Position numbers and translations under genes: made by a program
Source of the DNA: Microvirga puerhi
Lineage (GTDB): Bacteria > Pseudomonadota > Alphaproteobacteria > Rhizobiales > Beijerinckiaceae
Direction of reading: 5' to 3'
DNA length: 64,000 nucleotides
Assembly (NCBI RefSeq): GCF_020089865.1
Contig: NZ_JAIRBM010000004.1
Span: 62,001-126,000 of the forward strand
Notes under the pieces: model-generated
Databases searched by the model: none
The model's input: only the letters and a program-made list of their open reading frames with translations
Told to the model about the DNA's origin: nothing
In this document: positions 1 to 9,275 of the stretch, one piece after another
Layout of the letters: the number at the start of each line of letters is the position of its first letter
Numbering within the stretch: the first letter of the stretch is position 1

Positions 1-311
1 AGACCCGCAGTGGCGGACTGATTGAAGGCAAAAGCGAAAGCATGGGTCTCGGAGTAAGTCACCTTCCCAATTTCAACTCCGGCAACTGACAATTTGCTGT
101 CAAGCGCCAAGCCGTTAGACAGGGTGATCGATCCGGACGTATCGAGACTTAACTTATCCGCAGCTGCCCAATTTAATGTGCCCGCATTGACCGACAGCTG
201 GGTCAGAGTTCCTGTTGCGTTAACAATCGCATTGGAAAATGCATCAAGGCTTGCGGTCTGCTGTGCGCCAACTCGCTGATGGTCCTGATTGAGATTCTCG
301 ATAGAGATCAT
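1..311 (-). CDS. Hypothetical protein, N-terminal part only (runs off the left edge)
   Basis: An open frame of 103 codons starts with ATG at 311 and runs leftwards off the window without a stop. The visible part begins MISIENLNQDHQRVGAQQTA and continues with a stretch rich in Ser, Thr, Ala, Asn and Leu. It has no signal peptide, no membrane segment and no domain I recognise. A purine-rich AGGGGG lies about 8 bases before the ATG. Base composition is visibly less GC-rich than in neighbouring genes, which suggests an accessory gene. The Ser/Thr/Asn-rich, beta-prone composition would suit a secreted or surface repeat protein, but that is only a guess. The leader carries a cluster of GTAAT/ATTAC repeats, listed separately. 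Confidence 0.55.
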   Translation of the reverse strand, partial: MISIENLNQDHQRVGAQQTASLDAFSNAIVNATGTLTQLSVNAGTLNWAAADKLSLDTSGSITLSNGLALDSKLSVAGVEIGKVTYSETHAFAFAFNQSATAG

Positions 312-336
312 GGTGTGGCCCCCTAAAAGCTTTTTA

Positions 337-360
337 CGTAATAACATTACAAAAATTACG
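337..360. promoter_or_regulatory. Cluster of GTAAT/ATTAC inverted repeats before the edge gene
   Basis: GTAAT at 338-342 and ATTAC at 346-350 form an inverted repeat with a 3-base spacer. A further ATTACG at 355-360 pairs with CGTAAT at 337-342. Read on the minus strand, the same AT-rich stretch carries TTGCGT, 17 bases and TACGTA, a passable sigma-70 promoter for the gene starting at 311. The overlap of symmetric half-sites with a promoter is what a repressor or activator site would look like. No protein is identified. Confidence 0.35.
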
Positions 361-439
361 CAATGACTTTCTTTGCCCGCAACACCATAAAATCGGAAAT
401 ATAATCTCCGTCAGTGCACCTACTTTGAGGGAGCCTGTA

Positions 440-1681
440 TCACTCGGCCGGCTGCAGACCGGCCGTCCGCTCGACGGGCTTTTCTTGGATCGGCAGGTTG
501 ATGAGAGCTGAGGCGACGCCGAGTGCGATCGAAAGCCACCAGACCAAGGTGTAGTTGCCATAGGCTTCGTAGAGAACACCGCCGAGCCAGACGCCCAGGA
601 AGCCGCCGACCTGATGCGAGAAGAAGGCGAAGCCGTAGAGCATGGCCATATAGCGCGTGCCGAACATTAGCATCACGAGGGACGAAGTCGGCGGCACCGT
701 CGACAACCACAGGAGGCCGATGGCCACACCGAAGGCGATAGAGGTCGCGGGAGACGCCGGCAGAAGGATGAAAACCGCAATGGCAACGGCGCGTCCGAGA
801 TAGATCCAGGCGAGCAGCCAGCGCTTCGACATGCGGGTGGATAGCCAGCCGGAGGTCAAGGATCCGAAAGCGTTCGCCAACCCGATGACGGCAAGGGTCC
901 AGCCGCCGACGGCGGCGGAAAGGCCGGCGTCGCGCAGATAGGCCGGCAGGTGGACGGTGATGAAGGCAAGCTGGAAGCCGCAAGTGAAGAAGCCCAGCAC
1001 CAGCAGCACATAGGAGCGATGTCGAAAGGCTTCCGCAAGGGCTTGGCGGATCGACTGGCCGGGGATCGGCGCAGGACCGCTCCGCGCGGACGCTTCGACG
1101 GGCCTCGTCGCAAGCGCGACCGCCAGGGGCAGCACAAGAAGCACACTCGCGGCGAAGATCAGGAGAGCCTGATGCCAGCCGAGCGAATCGATGAGCAGGT
1201 TGCCGATGGGCGGGAACAGGAATTGCCCGAATGATCCTGCCGCCGTCCCGGCGCCGAACGCCATGGGACGCCAGGCTTCCGGCAGCAGCTTGCTAAAGGC
1301 GCCGAGCACCAGATTGAAGGAACAGCCCGACAGGCCGAAGCCGATCAGAACGCCAGCCCCGAGATGAAGCATGGCCGGCGTTGAGGCATAAGCCATGACC
1401 ACGAGGCCGAGCGCGTAGAGGACGGCGCCGAAACACAACACCCGGAAGGCGCCGAAACGATCGGCGACTGCGCCGGCAAAGGGCTGGCCGAGCCCCCAGA
1501 GGAGATTTTGCACGGCAATGGCGAGGCCGAAAATGTCACGCCCCCAGCCATACTCGACGGTCATCGGAATCTGGAACAGCCCTGCCGAAGCCCGGGGCCC
1601 GAAGGTGATCAGAGCGATCAAACAGCCAGCGAGAACAACGAGTTCAGGGGAAAAGCGGGAGCGGGAGACGGGCTCGGACAT
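440..1681 (-). CDS. MFS transporter
   Basis: This 413-residue protein has about twelve hydrophobic segments in two halves, joined by a more polar stretch near residues 195-215. This is the major facilitator superfamily layout. The loop after the second segment, GAVADRFGAFR, is the MFS motif A. The overall pattern resembles monocarboxylate/oxalate-formate type importers of the inner membrane, but the substrate cannot be read from the sequence. It starts at ATG 1681 and the length is normal for the family. It stands alone, with no adjacent catabolic gene to suggest a cargo, and is followed after about 130 bases by the edge-truncated gene on the same strand. Confidence 0.85.
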   Translation of the reverse strand: MSEPVSRSRFSPELVVLAGCLIALITFGPRASAGLFQIPMTVEYGWGRDIFGLAIAVQNLLWGLGQPFAGAVADRFGAFRVLCFGAVLYALGLVVMAYASTPAMLHLGAGVLIGFGLSGCSFNLVLGAFSKLLPEAWRPMAFGAGTAAGSFGQFLFPPIGNLLIDSLGWHQALLIFAASVLLVLPLAVALATRPVEASARSGPAPIPGQSIRQALAEAFRHRSYVLLVLGFFTCGFQLAFITVHLPAYLRDAGLSAAVGGWTLAVIGLANAFGSLTSGWLSTRMSKRWLLAWIYLGRAVAIAVFILLPASPATSIAFGVAIGLLWLSTVPPTSSLVMLMFGTRYMAMLYGFAFFSHQVGGFLGVWLGGVLYEAYGNYTLVWWLSIALGVASALINLPIQEKPVERTAGLQPAE

Positions 1682-1798
1682 GTCGCGACTCTCGAATCGA
1701 GGGAGGCGGATACTAGCGCATGCCGACCATCAACAATATCGAATGTTTATTGCGTGGTGCATAAGCAACGCTAATGGACCGAAGCCTTTGCCGTTGGT

Positions 1799-3214
1799 CT
1801 AAATCACGATGAAGTCGCTGGAATGCAGGGCGAGCTGGCTCTTGAGAATGGCGATCTTTATGGACGCTTTCGGCCCTGATCCATCGGGATCGTATGCCAG
1901 AACGCCAGTCTTCGCATCGTAGAGGACATGGTCGGTACGATCGAGCGCTCTTCCTCCGTTGCGAAACAGGTTCTCGGCAAGAATTCCGGGAGTTAGGGCG
2001 GTGAAGATCGCATCCTCGAGACGGATGATATCCTCTCCCGGATGGAAATCCTCGATCCTGTCGATATTGCTCTTATCGGGCCTCGTGTCGAAGACGAAAG
2101 TGTCGTGCCCATTGCCGCCGACAAGAACGTCGCGCCCGGCTCCGCCCTCCAATCGATCGTCTCCGTCATATCCGTGCAGCGTATCGTTGCCCTTCATGCC
2201 ACGCAGGCGATTGGCCTCGGCATTTCCGTTGATCCGGTCGTTGCCGATGCCGCCGACAGCGTTCTCGATCACGACCCCTTTTGCGATCGTGAAGCCGCCC
2301 GCTACCCCGGACTGAGATGAAATATAGCCGCCCGCATGAGGGTCGTTATCCCGGACGGTCGCGGGGCGCAGATCGATGATGACGCTTTGGCGCGCGTGGA
2401 GAGCGCTGAGCGTATCGACGCCTCCGGCATCCCAGATGCAGGACCAGCCCGTACCGGAACCGTTCTGCGTCGGCAAAGAGTAGAGATTCTTGCCGGTCGC
2501 CGTTCGGAGGTTGACCCCATAAAGCGCCTGAAGGGCCGCGATGTCGAGCGCACCAAGCCCGCCCTGGGCTCCATAGGTCGCATCATGGTCCCGGTGATCC
2601 CATCCCGAATTGTAGGACATCACGGTCCAGACGCCTTGATTGAGGCCGTATCGCCCCGTGTCAGCCGACGACGAAACTCCGGGAAAGCGCGTTGCATCGC
2701 TCCTCCAGCCGCCGTCGTGAGGATGGGCGAGACCCATGCCATGTCCAAGCTCATGCATGATCGTATTGCGGCCGTCGCCGCCGGGCCTCAGGTTCTGCCA
2801 ATCCTCCGTCGGATTGAAATACCCCCATTCAGGACCCTCATTCGGCGTTTCGTGAACGCCCGCCGAACCGTCCCAGATGTCGGTCTTCCACCACACGATG
2901 TCGGCGTCCGCAGCGGAAGTGGCCGGAGCAAAGGTCAGTCCGCAGACTTTGGCATAGATCGATATCGCTGCCTTGAACGCTCGAATCTCTCCGCCCGTCC
3001 AGGCTTCGGCATCTTTCGCCTCCCAAAGATAACTGCTCGGGCCGTGCATCTTGCTCGCTGCAGCGAAATTCGTCCGATTGCCGAACAGATATCGGATCGG
3101 CCCCTTGTCTGTATCCCAGGCCGTTCCACCCCAGATGAGGGAATCGACATAGGCGTTTCCATAGCCCGAGCCGGGAACATTCGTTTTTATCGCGGCCACG
3201 ATGTGTCCTCGCAT
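1799..3214 (-). CDS. Serralysin-like M10 zinc metalloprotease with RTX repeats
   Basis: This is a probable secreted protease of 471 residues. The zinc motif HELGHGMGLAHP is at residues 154-165 and the Met-turn VMSY at 198-201, both typical of M10 metzincins. RTX calcium-binding nonapeptides (GGxGxD type) follow at about 315-370, then a C-terminal module ending in DFIVI. It has no N-terminal signal peptide, as expected for type I secretion, but no ABC/MFP/TolC exporter is in the window. The last 100 residues resemble the end of the RTX protein at 12161-14172. The ATG at 3214 abuts a GAGGA. A GTG five codons inside (3199) has GAGGA at a better 6-base spacing and may be the true start. Confidence 0.9.
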   Translation of the reverse strand: MRGHIVAAIKTNVPGSGYGNAYVDSLIWGGTAWDTDKGPIRYLFGNRTNFAAASKMHGPSSYLWEAKDAEAWTGGEIRAFKAAISIYAKVCGLTFAPATSAADADIVWWKTDIWDGSAGVHETPNEGPEWGYFNPTEDWQNLRPGGDGRNTIMHELGHGMGLAHPHDGGWRSDATRFPGVSSSADTGRYGLNQGVWTVMSYNSGWDHRDHDATYGAQGGLGALDIAALQALYGVNLRTATGKNLYSLPTQNGSGTGWSCIWDAGGVDTLSALHARQSVIIDLRPATVRDNDPHAGGYISSQSGVAGGFTIAKGVVIENAVGGIGNDRINGNAEANRLRGMKGNDTLHGYDGDDRLEGGAGRDVLVGGNGHDTFVFDTRPDKSNIDRIEDFHPGEDIIRLEDAIFTALTPGILAENLFRNGGRALDRTDHVLYDAKTGVLAYDPDGSGPKASIKIAILKSQLALHSSDFIVI

Positions 3215-3283
3215 TCCTCAACGACGGAACACTATAATATTAAGATCGCGGCAAAAGTGCTCGAAAACACGCCCTAGGGGAAA

Positions 3284-4510
3284 TTAAGTCTGGCCGGGGC
3301 GCAACTTATAGAAGATGTGTCGGCCGATCACGTCCATCTTCTTCAGGCGCTTGGCCCAATAGGGTCTCACATAATCCGCATGGTAGTGGGTCGCCCCACC
3401 GACATCGGCCAGATACGTCTTGCCCTCCAGAACCGCTGTGGCGATACGCTTTGCACGATCCCACGATTCCGGCTCCGTCACGCGCAGCGCTCTGCCTTCG
3501 CAGGCGAAGGTGAACTGGCAGGCCAGATGACGATGGCGGTTCTGATAGACGACACCGCAGATCGTCGAAGGATAGAGTCCACTCTTCACGCGGTTCAGAA
3601 CCACCTGAGCGACGGCGGCCTGCCCGTCCTCCGATTCGCTGCGGGCTTCGAAATAGACCGCTTCGGCAAGGCAGCGCTGCTCCTTGCTGAGATTGTCGGG
3701 ATCGATGAGGTCCGCATAGCGCGGCCGATCCTCGTCCGAACGGGTCAGAGACGTGACGCCGAACCCGTTCTTGTCGATCCGGGATACAGGTGCGGCCGCA
3801 ATCTCGATCGGCGTCGCATCCGCAGGCGTGGGCGTCGTCGACGAGAGTACGATGGCGCGCTTCACCAGCGGAGTCGTCTGGCTCGCGGCCGCTCCAGTCG
3901 AACCCGCCGCAGCGGCGGTCGGCGACTGGATGGAGGTTGCCTGCCGGGTCGTGGTCAACTCCGGGGCTTGCCAGGGCTCGAAGCCGCGTTGCTCCATTTC
4001 GGGTGCCTCAAGCCGTCCCTCCATGAGGATCGTCGGCGGCAGCAGGTTCTCGTTTCGGCTGAACAGAAGGCGGCCTGCCGAAGGGCTCAGACTTGCTTGG
4101 ATCTCCTGCGCTCGGTCCGAGAGGGTGGCGCTACGCATGACCGCACGCCCACCCTTCGTGCTGCGATCCGCGACCGGATAGCTGCCGGCACCCGCTTTCA
4201 TCTCGGCTCGCAACGGCTCACCGCGCGCTGTCGCCTCGTCCGTCAGGTCATAACGTGGGGTCGAGCGCAGAATATCCCGACCCAGGTCGAGCCGGCTGGC
4301 GAGCGCAGCCGAGGCGATCGGCGGCACGAGCCCGGCATCGGCCAAGCGGGCGACTGGGCTGCGGGGCGTGAAACTGAAGCCGGAATGTACGTCGTTGCTG
4401 GCGGCGGCCGTGAAGGAGACCAGCAGTCCGGCCGCCAGCGCCCAGGGCGCCGTGGTGGCGCAGATCCATCTCACCCGAGAGCGACGATTCCGAAAACGCA
4501 CGCGACCCAA
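3284..4510 (-). CDS. Cell wall hydrolase, SleB family
   Basis: This is a probable periplasmic peptidoglycan hydrolase of about 405 residues. The catalytic module is the last 140 residues. It opens with EQRCLAEAVYFEARSE, whose glutamates are the conserved acids of SleB/Hydrolase_2 enzymes, and continues with AVAQVVLNRV and GGATHYHADYV, all family hallmarks. An N-terminal hydrophobic stretch (about residues 18-36) is a signal or anchor. The middle (about 40-260) is low-complexity and poorly conserved, probably a linker. The frame begins with TTG (4510) or GTG (4501) and has no ATG nearby, so the start is uncertain. SleB proteins outside spore-formers are thought to remodel the cell wall. Confidence 0.85.
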   Translation of the reverse strand: MGRVRFRNRRSRVRWICATTAPWALAAGLLVSFTAAASNDVHSGFSFTPRSPVARLADAGLVPPIASAALASRLDLGRDILRSTPRYDLTDEATARGEPLRAEMKAGAGSYPVADRSTKGGRAVMRSATLSDRAQEIQASLSPSAGRLLFSRNENLLPPTILMEGRLEAPEMEQRGFEPWQAPELTTTRQATSIQSPTAAAAGSTGAAASQTTPLVKRAIVLSSTTPTPADATPIEIAAAPVSRIDKNGFGVTSLTRSDEDRPRYADLIDPDNLSKEQRCLAEAVYFEARSESEDGQAAVAQVVLNRVKSGLYPSTICGVVYQNRHRHLACQFTFACEGRALRVTEPESWDRAKRIATAVLEGKTYLADVGGATHYHADYVRPYWAKRLKKMDVIGRHIFYKLRPGQT

Positions 4511-4532
4511 ACCCTACAAGCACTGTTACGGA

Positions 4533-4553
4533 GAGCCCTCACGAGGAGGGCTC
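4533..4553. repeat. Hairpin GAGCCCTC-5-GAGGGCTC between two minus-strand genes
   Basis: This is a perfect 8-bp inverted repeat with loop ACGAG, lying between the stop of the XRE gene (4594) and the start of the cell wall hydrolase. No T-run follows on either strand, so it is a weak terminator at best. It may instead act as a transcript-processing or stabilising stem. Confidence 0.5.
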
Positions 4554-4593
4554 CGGCTTGAATCGTTTATCGCCGATTAAGGTTGATGCGCGG

Positions 4594-5400
4594 TTAAGGC
4601 AGGCGCGCCGCCGCCTTCTGCAGAAGGGCTCCCGTCTCCGGATCGGCCGGGAAGAACGCCTCGATGGCGAGTTCGGAAAGGGTCACGTCGATGGGCGTCC
4701 CGAAAACCGTCGTCGTGCTGAAGAGAGTGAGGATGCCGTCCTCGGACCGGAGCCGGAGCGGCACGAGAACACCCGCATAATCCTGTCGCGGGTGAGGCGG
4801 ACGCGACGTTCCGGAGGGGGGCGGGTAAGCCCGAAGCTCGTCCATCAGCTTCATCAAAGTCACATCGGCGGTCACTTCCACCTGATGGTGCAGGCGCGCA
4901 AGAATATGATCGCGCCACTCCGGAAAATTGACGATGCGCGATGCCATTCCCTGCGGATGAAGGCTCAGGCGCAACACATTCACCGGTGGCTTCAGAAGCC
5001 CGGGATCGACCGCGCCGACCAGCGGCATCAAAGCGCCATTGGCGGCAACGAGCGACCAATGACGGTCCACGGCCAGCGCAGGATAGGGCTCGTGTCCCTT
5101 CAAGACGAGATCGATGGCTTGGCGGGCCGCCTGAAGCGCCGGATCCTCAAAGGGTCGATGGGAATAGACCGGAGCATATCCCGCCGCGACAAGCAGGATG
5201 TTGCGCTCACGCAAGGGGACTTCGAGTCGATCGGCGAGATGCAGCACCATCTCGCGGCTCGGCTGAGAGCGTCCGGTTTCGATGAAACTCAGGTGGCGGG
5301 TGGAGATGTCTGCCTCGAGCGCGAGGTCCATCTGGCTCATGCGCCGACGCTGGCGCCAATCGCGCAGGTGATCGCCGACAGTGGAAGCTGGTGTGGTCAT
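4594..5400 (-). CDS. XRE-family transcriptional regulator with MmyB-like ligand domain
   Basis: This 268-residue protein has a lambda-repressor-type helix-turn-helix at about residues 7-65 (RRRMSQMDLALEADISTRHL, then SFIETGRSQPS). A longer C-terminal region containing PALAVDRHWSLVAANGALMP is characteristic of the MmyB-like domain, a PAS-like fold proposed to bind small ligands or fatty acids. The ATG at 5400 puts the HTH at the usual distance from the N-terminus. The frame stays open to 5436, but that extension adds nothing conserved. It is divergent from the small membrane protein starting at 5555, a common arrangement in which such a regulator controls its neighbour. That control is inferred. 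Confidence 0.88.
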   Translation of the reverse strand: MTTPASTVGDHLRDWRQRRRMSQMDLALEADISTRHLSFIETGRSQPSREMVLHLADRLEVPLRERNILLVAAGYAPVYSHRPFEDPALQAARQAIDLVLKGHEPYPALAVDRHWSLVAANGALMPLVGAVDPGLLKPPVNVLRLSLHPQGMASRIVNFPEWRDHILARLHHQVEVTADVTLMKLMDELRAYPPPSGTSRPPHPRQDYAGVLVPLRLRSEDGILTLFSTTTVFGTPIDVTLSELAIEAFFPADPETGALLQKAAARLP

Positions 5401-5554
5401 GGCTGCACGATAGCGGAAGGTCCCGCCCGCTTCCATGACCTGCGAGGTAATCGACGTGCCTCGCGGAGCTGATCATCGTGATGGGCATGGTCGATCGACG
5501 GGGTGGCGCAAAGCCCTTCGCCGGAGACCGCCGATCATCTCGAAGGAGCTTGTC

Positions 5555-5959
5555 ATGCCTGTCATCGTTTCCTCTCCCCTTCTGCGTCAGGCCCTGGTCG
5601 CCGATGCCTCGACGAGCGCCGCATGCGGGCTCTTGATGCTTCTCGCGGGCGGACCGCTTTCGTCCCTCCTCGGACTGCGGGACCTGTTGCTGCGGCTGTC
5701 GGGGACCGCTCTTTTGCCATACGCCGCACTCGTGGGCTTTCTCGGGCTTCGCGAACGCCTGCCACGCGCAATGGTTTGGGCCGTGATCATCGGGAACGCC
5801 ATCTGGGCTCTCGACAGCTTGCTGCTTCTTGTCAGCGGCTGGGTCGAGCCGACCCGCGCGGGCTATGCCTTCGTGATTGCGCAAGGGCTTGTGGTCCTCA
5901 TGTATGCGGAGCTGCAATATGTCGGCCTGCGGCGCTCAAGAATGGCGTTCGCTGCCTGA
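5555..5959 (+). CDS. Small four-helix integral membrane protein
   Basis: This 134-residue protein is made almost entirely of four hydrophobic segments (about residues 12-34, 42-62, 68-90 and 98-120) with a short basic tail. It is an inner-membrane protein of unknown function. The ATG at 5555 is preceded by a good Shine-Dalgarno (AAGGAG at 5543-5548), so the upstream open frame from 5435 is not part of the gene. It is divergently placed from the XRE/MmyB regulator 155 bases away, and the pair is likely a regulator-target unit. The stop is 34 bases from the convergent histidine kinase gene. Confidence 0.75.
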   Translation: MPVIVSSPLLRQALVADASTSAACGLLMLLAGGPLSSLLGLRDLLLRLSGTALLPYAALVGFLGLRERLPRAMVWAVIIGNAIWALDSLLLLVSGWVEPTRAGYAFVIAQGLVVLMYAELQYVGLRRSRMAFAA

Positions 5960-5993
5960 CGCGAGTTTCCTCGCCAAATCTTGCGATGATCCG

Positions 5994-8756
5994 TCAGGTC
6001 CTGTGGATCATCGCCTCGATTTTCTCGATCAGCATATTGAAGGCGAGCGGCTTCGCGATCACCTCCATACCAGGTCCAAGAAAGCCCTTCCTCAGGAGAT
6101 TGCTTTCCACATAACCGGTCATGAAGAGGACCTTCAGATCCGGCCGCATCGCCAGCGCGGCATCCGCAAGCTGACGTCCATTCAAGCCCGGAAGTCCGAC
6201 GTCGGTCAGGAGGAGATCGACTGGCAGAGACGACTGCAGAAGATGCAGCCCCTCCGGTCCATCTGCCGCATCGAAAACCCGATAACCAGTCTCCTGCAGC
6301 ATTTCCACCACGAGCGCCCGAACCACCGGCTCATCCTCGACGACAAGGATCGTTGCACCCGTGGTCGTCCGACCGTCGATCGCTCCGGCCTGAATTTCAG
6401 CCTGCGGTGAATCCGGACCCGTGTAACGCGGCAGATAGATCGTCACGGTCGTGCCGCACCCAGGCGCAGACTCGATCCGGACATGCCCTCCCGACTGCTT
6501 CACGAAGCCATAGACCATCGACAACCCAAGCCCTGTCCCCTGCCCCATCGGCTTAGTCGTGAAGAAGGGTTCAAACGCCTTCTCGACCACATCCGGAGAC
6601 ATACCAGCCCCATTGTCGGCGACGGAAAGAGACACGTACCGTCCCTGCCCCAAGCCAAGTTGAGTTGCCATTTCGCCATCCTCGACGGCAAGGTTTTCTG
6701 TCGCGATGATGATCTGCCCACCATCATGCATGGCATCGCGTGCATTGATAACCAGATTGAGGACGGCATTCTCCAGTTGATGCGCGTCGCAATGCGTCAT
6801 CCAGAGTTTCTTCGCAAAACGCTCCTCGACACGTATCGCTTCCCTGGTCGAGCGACGCAAGAGGTCCGCCATCGACGCAATGAGCATATTGGCGTCGACT
6901 GGCTTCGGATCGAGCGGCTGTCGGCGCGAGAAAGCGAGAAGGCGATGGGTCAGGGAGGCGGCACGCTTGGCTGATGAGAGGGCTGCCTCGATATAGCGGC
7001 CAGCCTGGTCTCCCTGGCCCCGAGCGATCCTGGTCTGGATCAGATCGAGACTTCCGATGACCCCCGTCAGCAGATTGTTGAAATCGTGAGCGATGCCGCC
7101 GGTGAGTTGACCAACCGCCTCCATCTTCTGGGATTGCCGCAAGGCTTCTTCAGCCTTGAGCAAGGCTTGCGCAGCCTCACGTTCGGCAGTGATGTCGCGT
7201 CCGATCGCGTGGACGTAGCCTTCGTCTGGAACGACCGTCCAGGAGATCCACCGGAAAGACCCGTCCTTGTGCCGAATGCGATTTTCACAGCGCAGCGGTC
7301 CGCCTCGATTGCCTGTCACTGCAAAGCAATGACCGTCTTCATCGCTCGACAAGAAACGGGAGAAAGGCATCGACGTGAGGTCGCCTTCATCCCACGCAAG
7401 CAGAGCCTTCCAGGCCGGGTTTGCCGCTACGACGGAGCCGCGCGCGTCGAGTACGATCATGAGATCGGTGGAAAGCCGCCATATCCGATCGCGCTCACGC
7501 GTACGCTCGAAAACGCGCTCTTCGAGCTGAGCGTTCATTTCCTCGAGTTCCTGCGCGGCGACATTCTGGTCGTGAATATCGGTGTTCGTTCCGATCCAGC
7601 GGATGACCTTGCCATCTGCGTCGCGGATCGGCACCCCCGTCGACAGGAACCAACGATAGGATTGGTCGCTCGTGCGCTTGAGGCGAAGCTCGCTCTCGAA
7701 AACCGTGCCCGTGTCGAGTGCAGTTTGCCAGGCCGCTGCGGTTGCCGCGACATCGTCGGGATGAATGACGCCGTGCCAGGCACCGCTTGCAAGCGCATCG
7801 ACGGTGGTGCCGGTGTAATCGTAGAAGCGCCCGTTGAACCATTCGGCCTTGCCAGTCTCGCCAGCCTCCCAGACCTGATGCGGCACCGCCTCGACGAGGG
7901 CGCGGAAGCGCTCCTCACTGGCGCGCACGGCTTCCTCCGCAAGCTTCTGTTCAGTGACATCTCTGAAGAAGCTGACGATTCCGCCGGGAACCGGGCAGAT
8001 GCGCAGTTCCAGCCACCGGTCCTTGCCGAAGCCAAGATAGCGACGCAGGATCGTGACCGGCACCTGCTCCCTTTGGCAGCGGCGATAGGCCTCTTCCAGT
8101 ATCGAACCGGCGGAGGTCGGCCAGGCTTCCCAGTGAGTCCTGCCGAGGATCTCGTGCTCCTGACGGCCATCGTATTTCAGGGCCGCCGTATTGAGTTTGA
8201 CGACACGAAAGTCCTCGTCGAAGGCGACGAAACCGTCACCCAGAAGATCGAGAATATGGTCGGCACGTTCGCTGTCAGCTTTGAGGGCCCATGCCGAACG
8301 GACGCGCTCGGTCACGTCGAGCCCTTGCAGGACGACCCCTTCGACTTGCCCCCCTGAACCGAGAATGGGACGACCGCTGAAATCGATGAAACGCTCCTCG
8401 ACAGGAGCCTCTGGTTCGCGCTGAAGGTCGACCCGTAATCCTTGGATGCTGAAGGGCTCGCCCGTCGCATAGGCGCGCTCCAGACTTTCGCCGAGCGGCG
8501 AAGCGGATGCGACAGTCAGACTTGCAATGGAGGAGCCGATGATGTCCCGATGCCCGGCTAACTGACCGAAGGCTTGGTTCGTCCACGTGATCTTATGAGC
8601 TGGTCCGCGCAGCAGACAAAGAAAGCCGGGCGCCAGCGCCAGAATCTCCAGCGCGGACGCTTCGGAGCCGGAATGACCGAACTCGTTCGTTCCGGCTGGG
8701 CATGCGATCGGGCGAGGAACAGCAATATCCTGCTGCGTGCCGAGGCTCTGCGGCAT
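5994..8756 (-). CDS. Hybrid sensor histidine kinase with four PAS domains and a receiver
   Basis: This 920-residue signalling protein has no clear membrane segment, so it is probably a cytoplasmic sensor. PAS-type regions lie at about 35-155, 165-275, 280-405 (with PAC motif [12 protein letters not shown]) and 425-535. The dimerisation/phosphoacceptor segment [18 protein letters not shown] has its histidine at about 557. The ATPase domain has N box [11 protein letters not shown]1 DNGAGM and G2 [11 protein letters not shown] (about 660-775). A receiver domain at about 800-918 has phosphoacceptor Asp near 852 (TDVGLPG) and Lys near 902. HDFNN kinases often pair with a separate response regulator, and none is adjacent. 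The signal is unknown; PAS domains commonly sense redox, light or small molecules. Confidence 0.93.
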   Translation of the reverse strand: MPQSLGTQQDIAVPRPIACPAGTNEFGHSGSEASALEILALAPGFLCLLRGPAHKITWTNQAFGQLAGHRDIIGSSIASLTVASASPLGESLERAYATGEPFSIQGLRVDLQREPEAPVEERFIDFSGRPILGSGGQVEGVVLQGLDVTERVRSAWALKADSERADHILDLLGDGFVAFDEDFRVVKLNTAALKYDGRQEHEILGRTHWEAWPTSAGSILEEAYRRCQREQVPVTILRRYLGFGKDRWLELRICPVPGGIVSFFRDVTEQKLAEEAVRASEERFRALVEAVPHQVWEAGETGKAEWFNGRFYDYTGTTVDALASGAWHGVIHPDDVAATAAAWQTALDTGTVFESELRLKRTSDQSYRWFLSTGVPIRDADGKVIRWIGTNTDIHDQNVAAQELEEMNAQLEERVFERTRERDRIWRLSTDLMIVLDARGSVVAANPAWKALLAWDEGDLTSMPFSRFLSSDEDGHCFAVTGNRGGPLRCENRIRHKDGSFRWISWTVVPDEGYVHAIGRDITAEREAAQALLKAEEALRQSQKMEAVGQLTGGIAHDFNNLLTGVIGSLDLIQTRIARGQGDQAGRYIEAALSSAKRAASLTHRLLAFSRRQPLDPKPVDANMLIASMADLLRRSTREAIRVEERFAKKLWMTHCDAHQLENAVLNLVINARDAMHDGGQIIIATENLAVEDGEMATQLGLGQGRYVSLSVADNGAGMSPDVVEKAFEPFFTTKPMGQGTGLGLSMVYGFVKQSGGHVRIESAPGCGTTVTIYLPRYTGPDSPQAEIQAGAIDGRTTTGATILVVEDEPVVRALVVEMLQETGYRVFDAADGPEGLHLLQSSLPVDLLLTDVGLPGLNGRQLADAALAMRPDLKVLFMTGYVESNLLRKGFLGPGMEVIAKPLAFNMLIEKIEAMIHRT

Positions 8757-8844
8757 CTTGCTCTTTCAAGAGGAGCTGGCCGCCACCCGGCCCCCTTCGT
8801 GACGTTCGTGATCGTCCATCGCTGACGTATGGACAGGCAACATC

Positions 8845-8873
8845 TACATAAATGCTATTCTATAACAATGCAA
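8845..8873 (-). promoter_or_regulatory. Candidate sigma-70 promoter for the hybrid histidine kinase
   Basis: Read on the minus strand, TTGCAT (8868-8873) is followed after exactly 17 bases by TATGTA (8845-8850). This is a good match to -35/-10 elements in an AT-rich pocket, and it would start transcription about 80 bases before the ATG at 8756. It is predicted by eye only. Confidence 0.45.
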
Positions 8874-8916
8874 CTGCAGGGTCCGCCGACAGGGTGCGAA
8901 GCCGCACCGGGCTCTG

Positions 8917-9267
8917 TCAGAAACTGCGCCCGTCGACGGGAATCGGCTTGAGGGCCTTCAGATCGACAGCCTCCAGGCAGCGTACATTGATGGCCGCCGT
9001 TTCCTCGCCAGAGCCCGGATTGCGGCCGAAAGCGAAGGGAGCACAGCCGCAGGTCGGGCAGAACCGGTGCTGAATGGCGTGCTTGTTGAAGGTGTAGGTC
9101 GACAGTTCACCCTCACCCTGCATCACCGTCAGGGAGGTGCGCGGGACGAAATTGAGCAGGTATCCCTTGCGGCTGCAATGAGAACAATTGCATTCCATGA
9201 CCTGTTCGAGGTCGGTCTCGACCTCGAACGTCACCTTGCCGCAATGGCACGATCCCTTGTGCAGCAT
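8917..9267 (-). CDS. GFA (glutathione-dependent formaldehyde-activating/CENP-V) family protein
   Basis: This 116-residue protein has the zinc-binding cysteine pattern of the GFA fold: SCHCGKVTFE at residues 6-15, CNCSHCSRKG near 27-36 and FCPTCGCAPF near 69-78. It is a small, presumably cytoplasmic, zinc protein. Founding members were reported to help formaldehyde react with glutathione, but most members have no proven reaction, so only the family is assigned. The start is 8 bases downstream of the ppdK stop on the same strand, so the two are probably co-transcribed. The functional link to pyruvate phosphate dikinase is not obvious. Confidence 0.88.
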   Translation of the reverse strand: MLHKGSCHCGKVTFEVETDLEQVMECNCSHCSRKGYLLNFVPRTSLTVMQGEGELSTYTFNKHAIQHRFCPTCGCAPFAFGRNPGSGEETAAINVRCLEAVDLKALKPIPVDGRSF

Positions 9268-9275
9268 CCTGTTCC

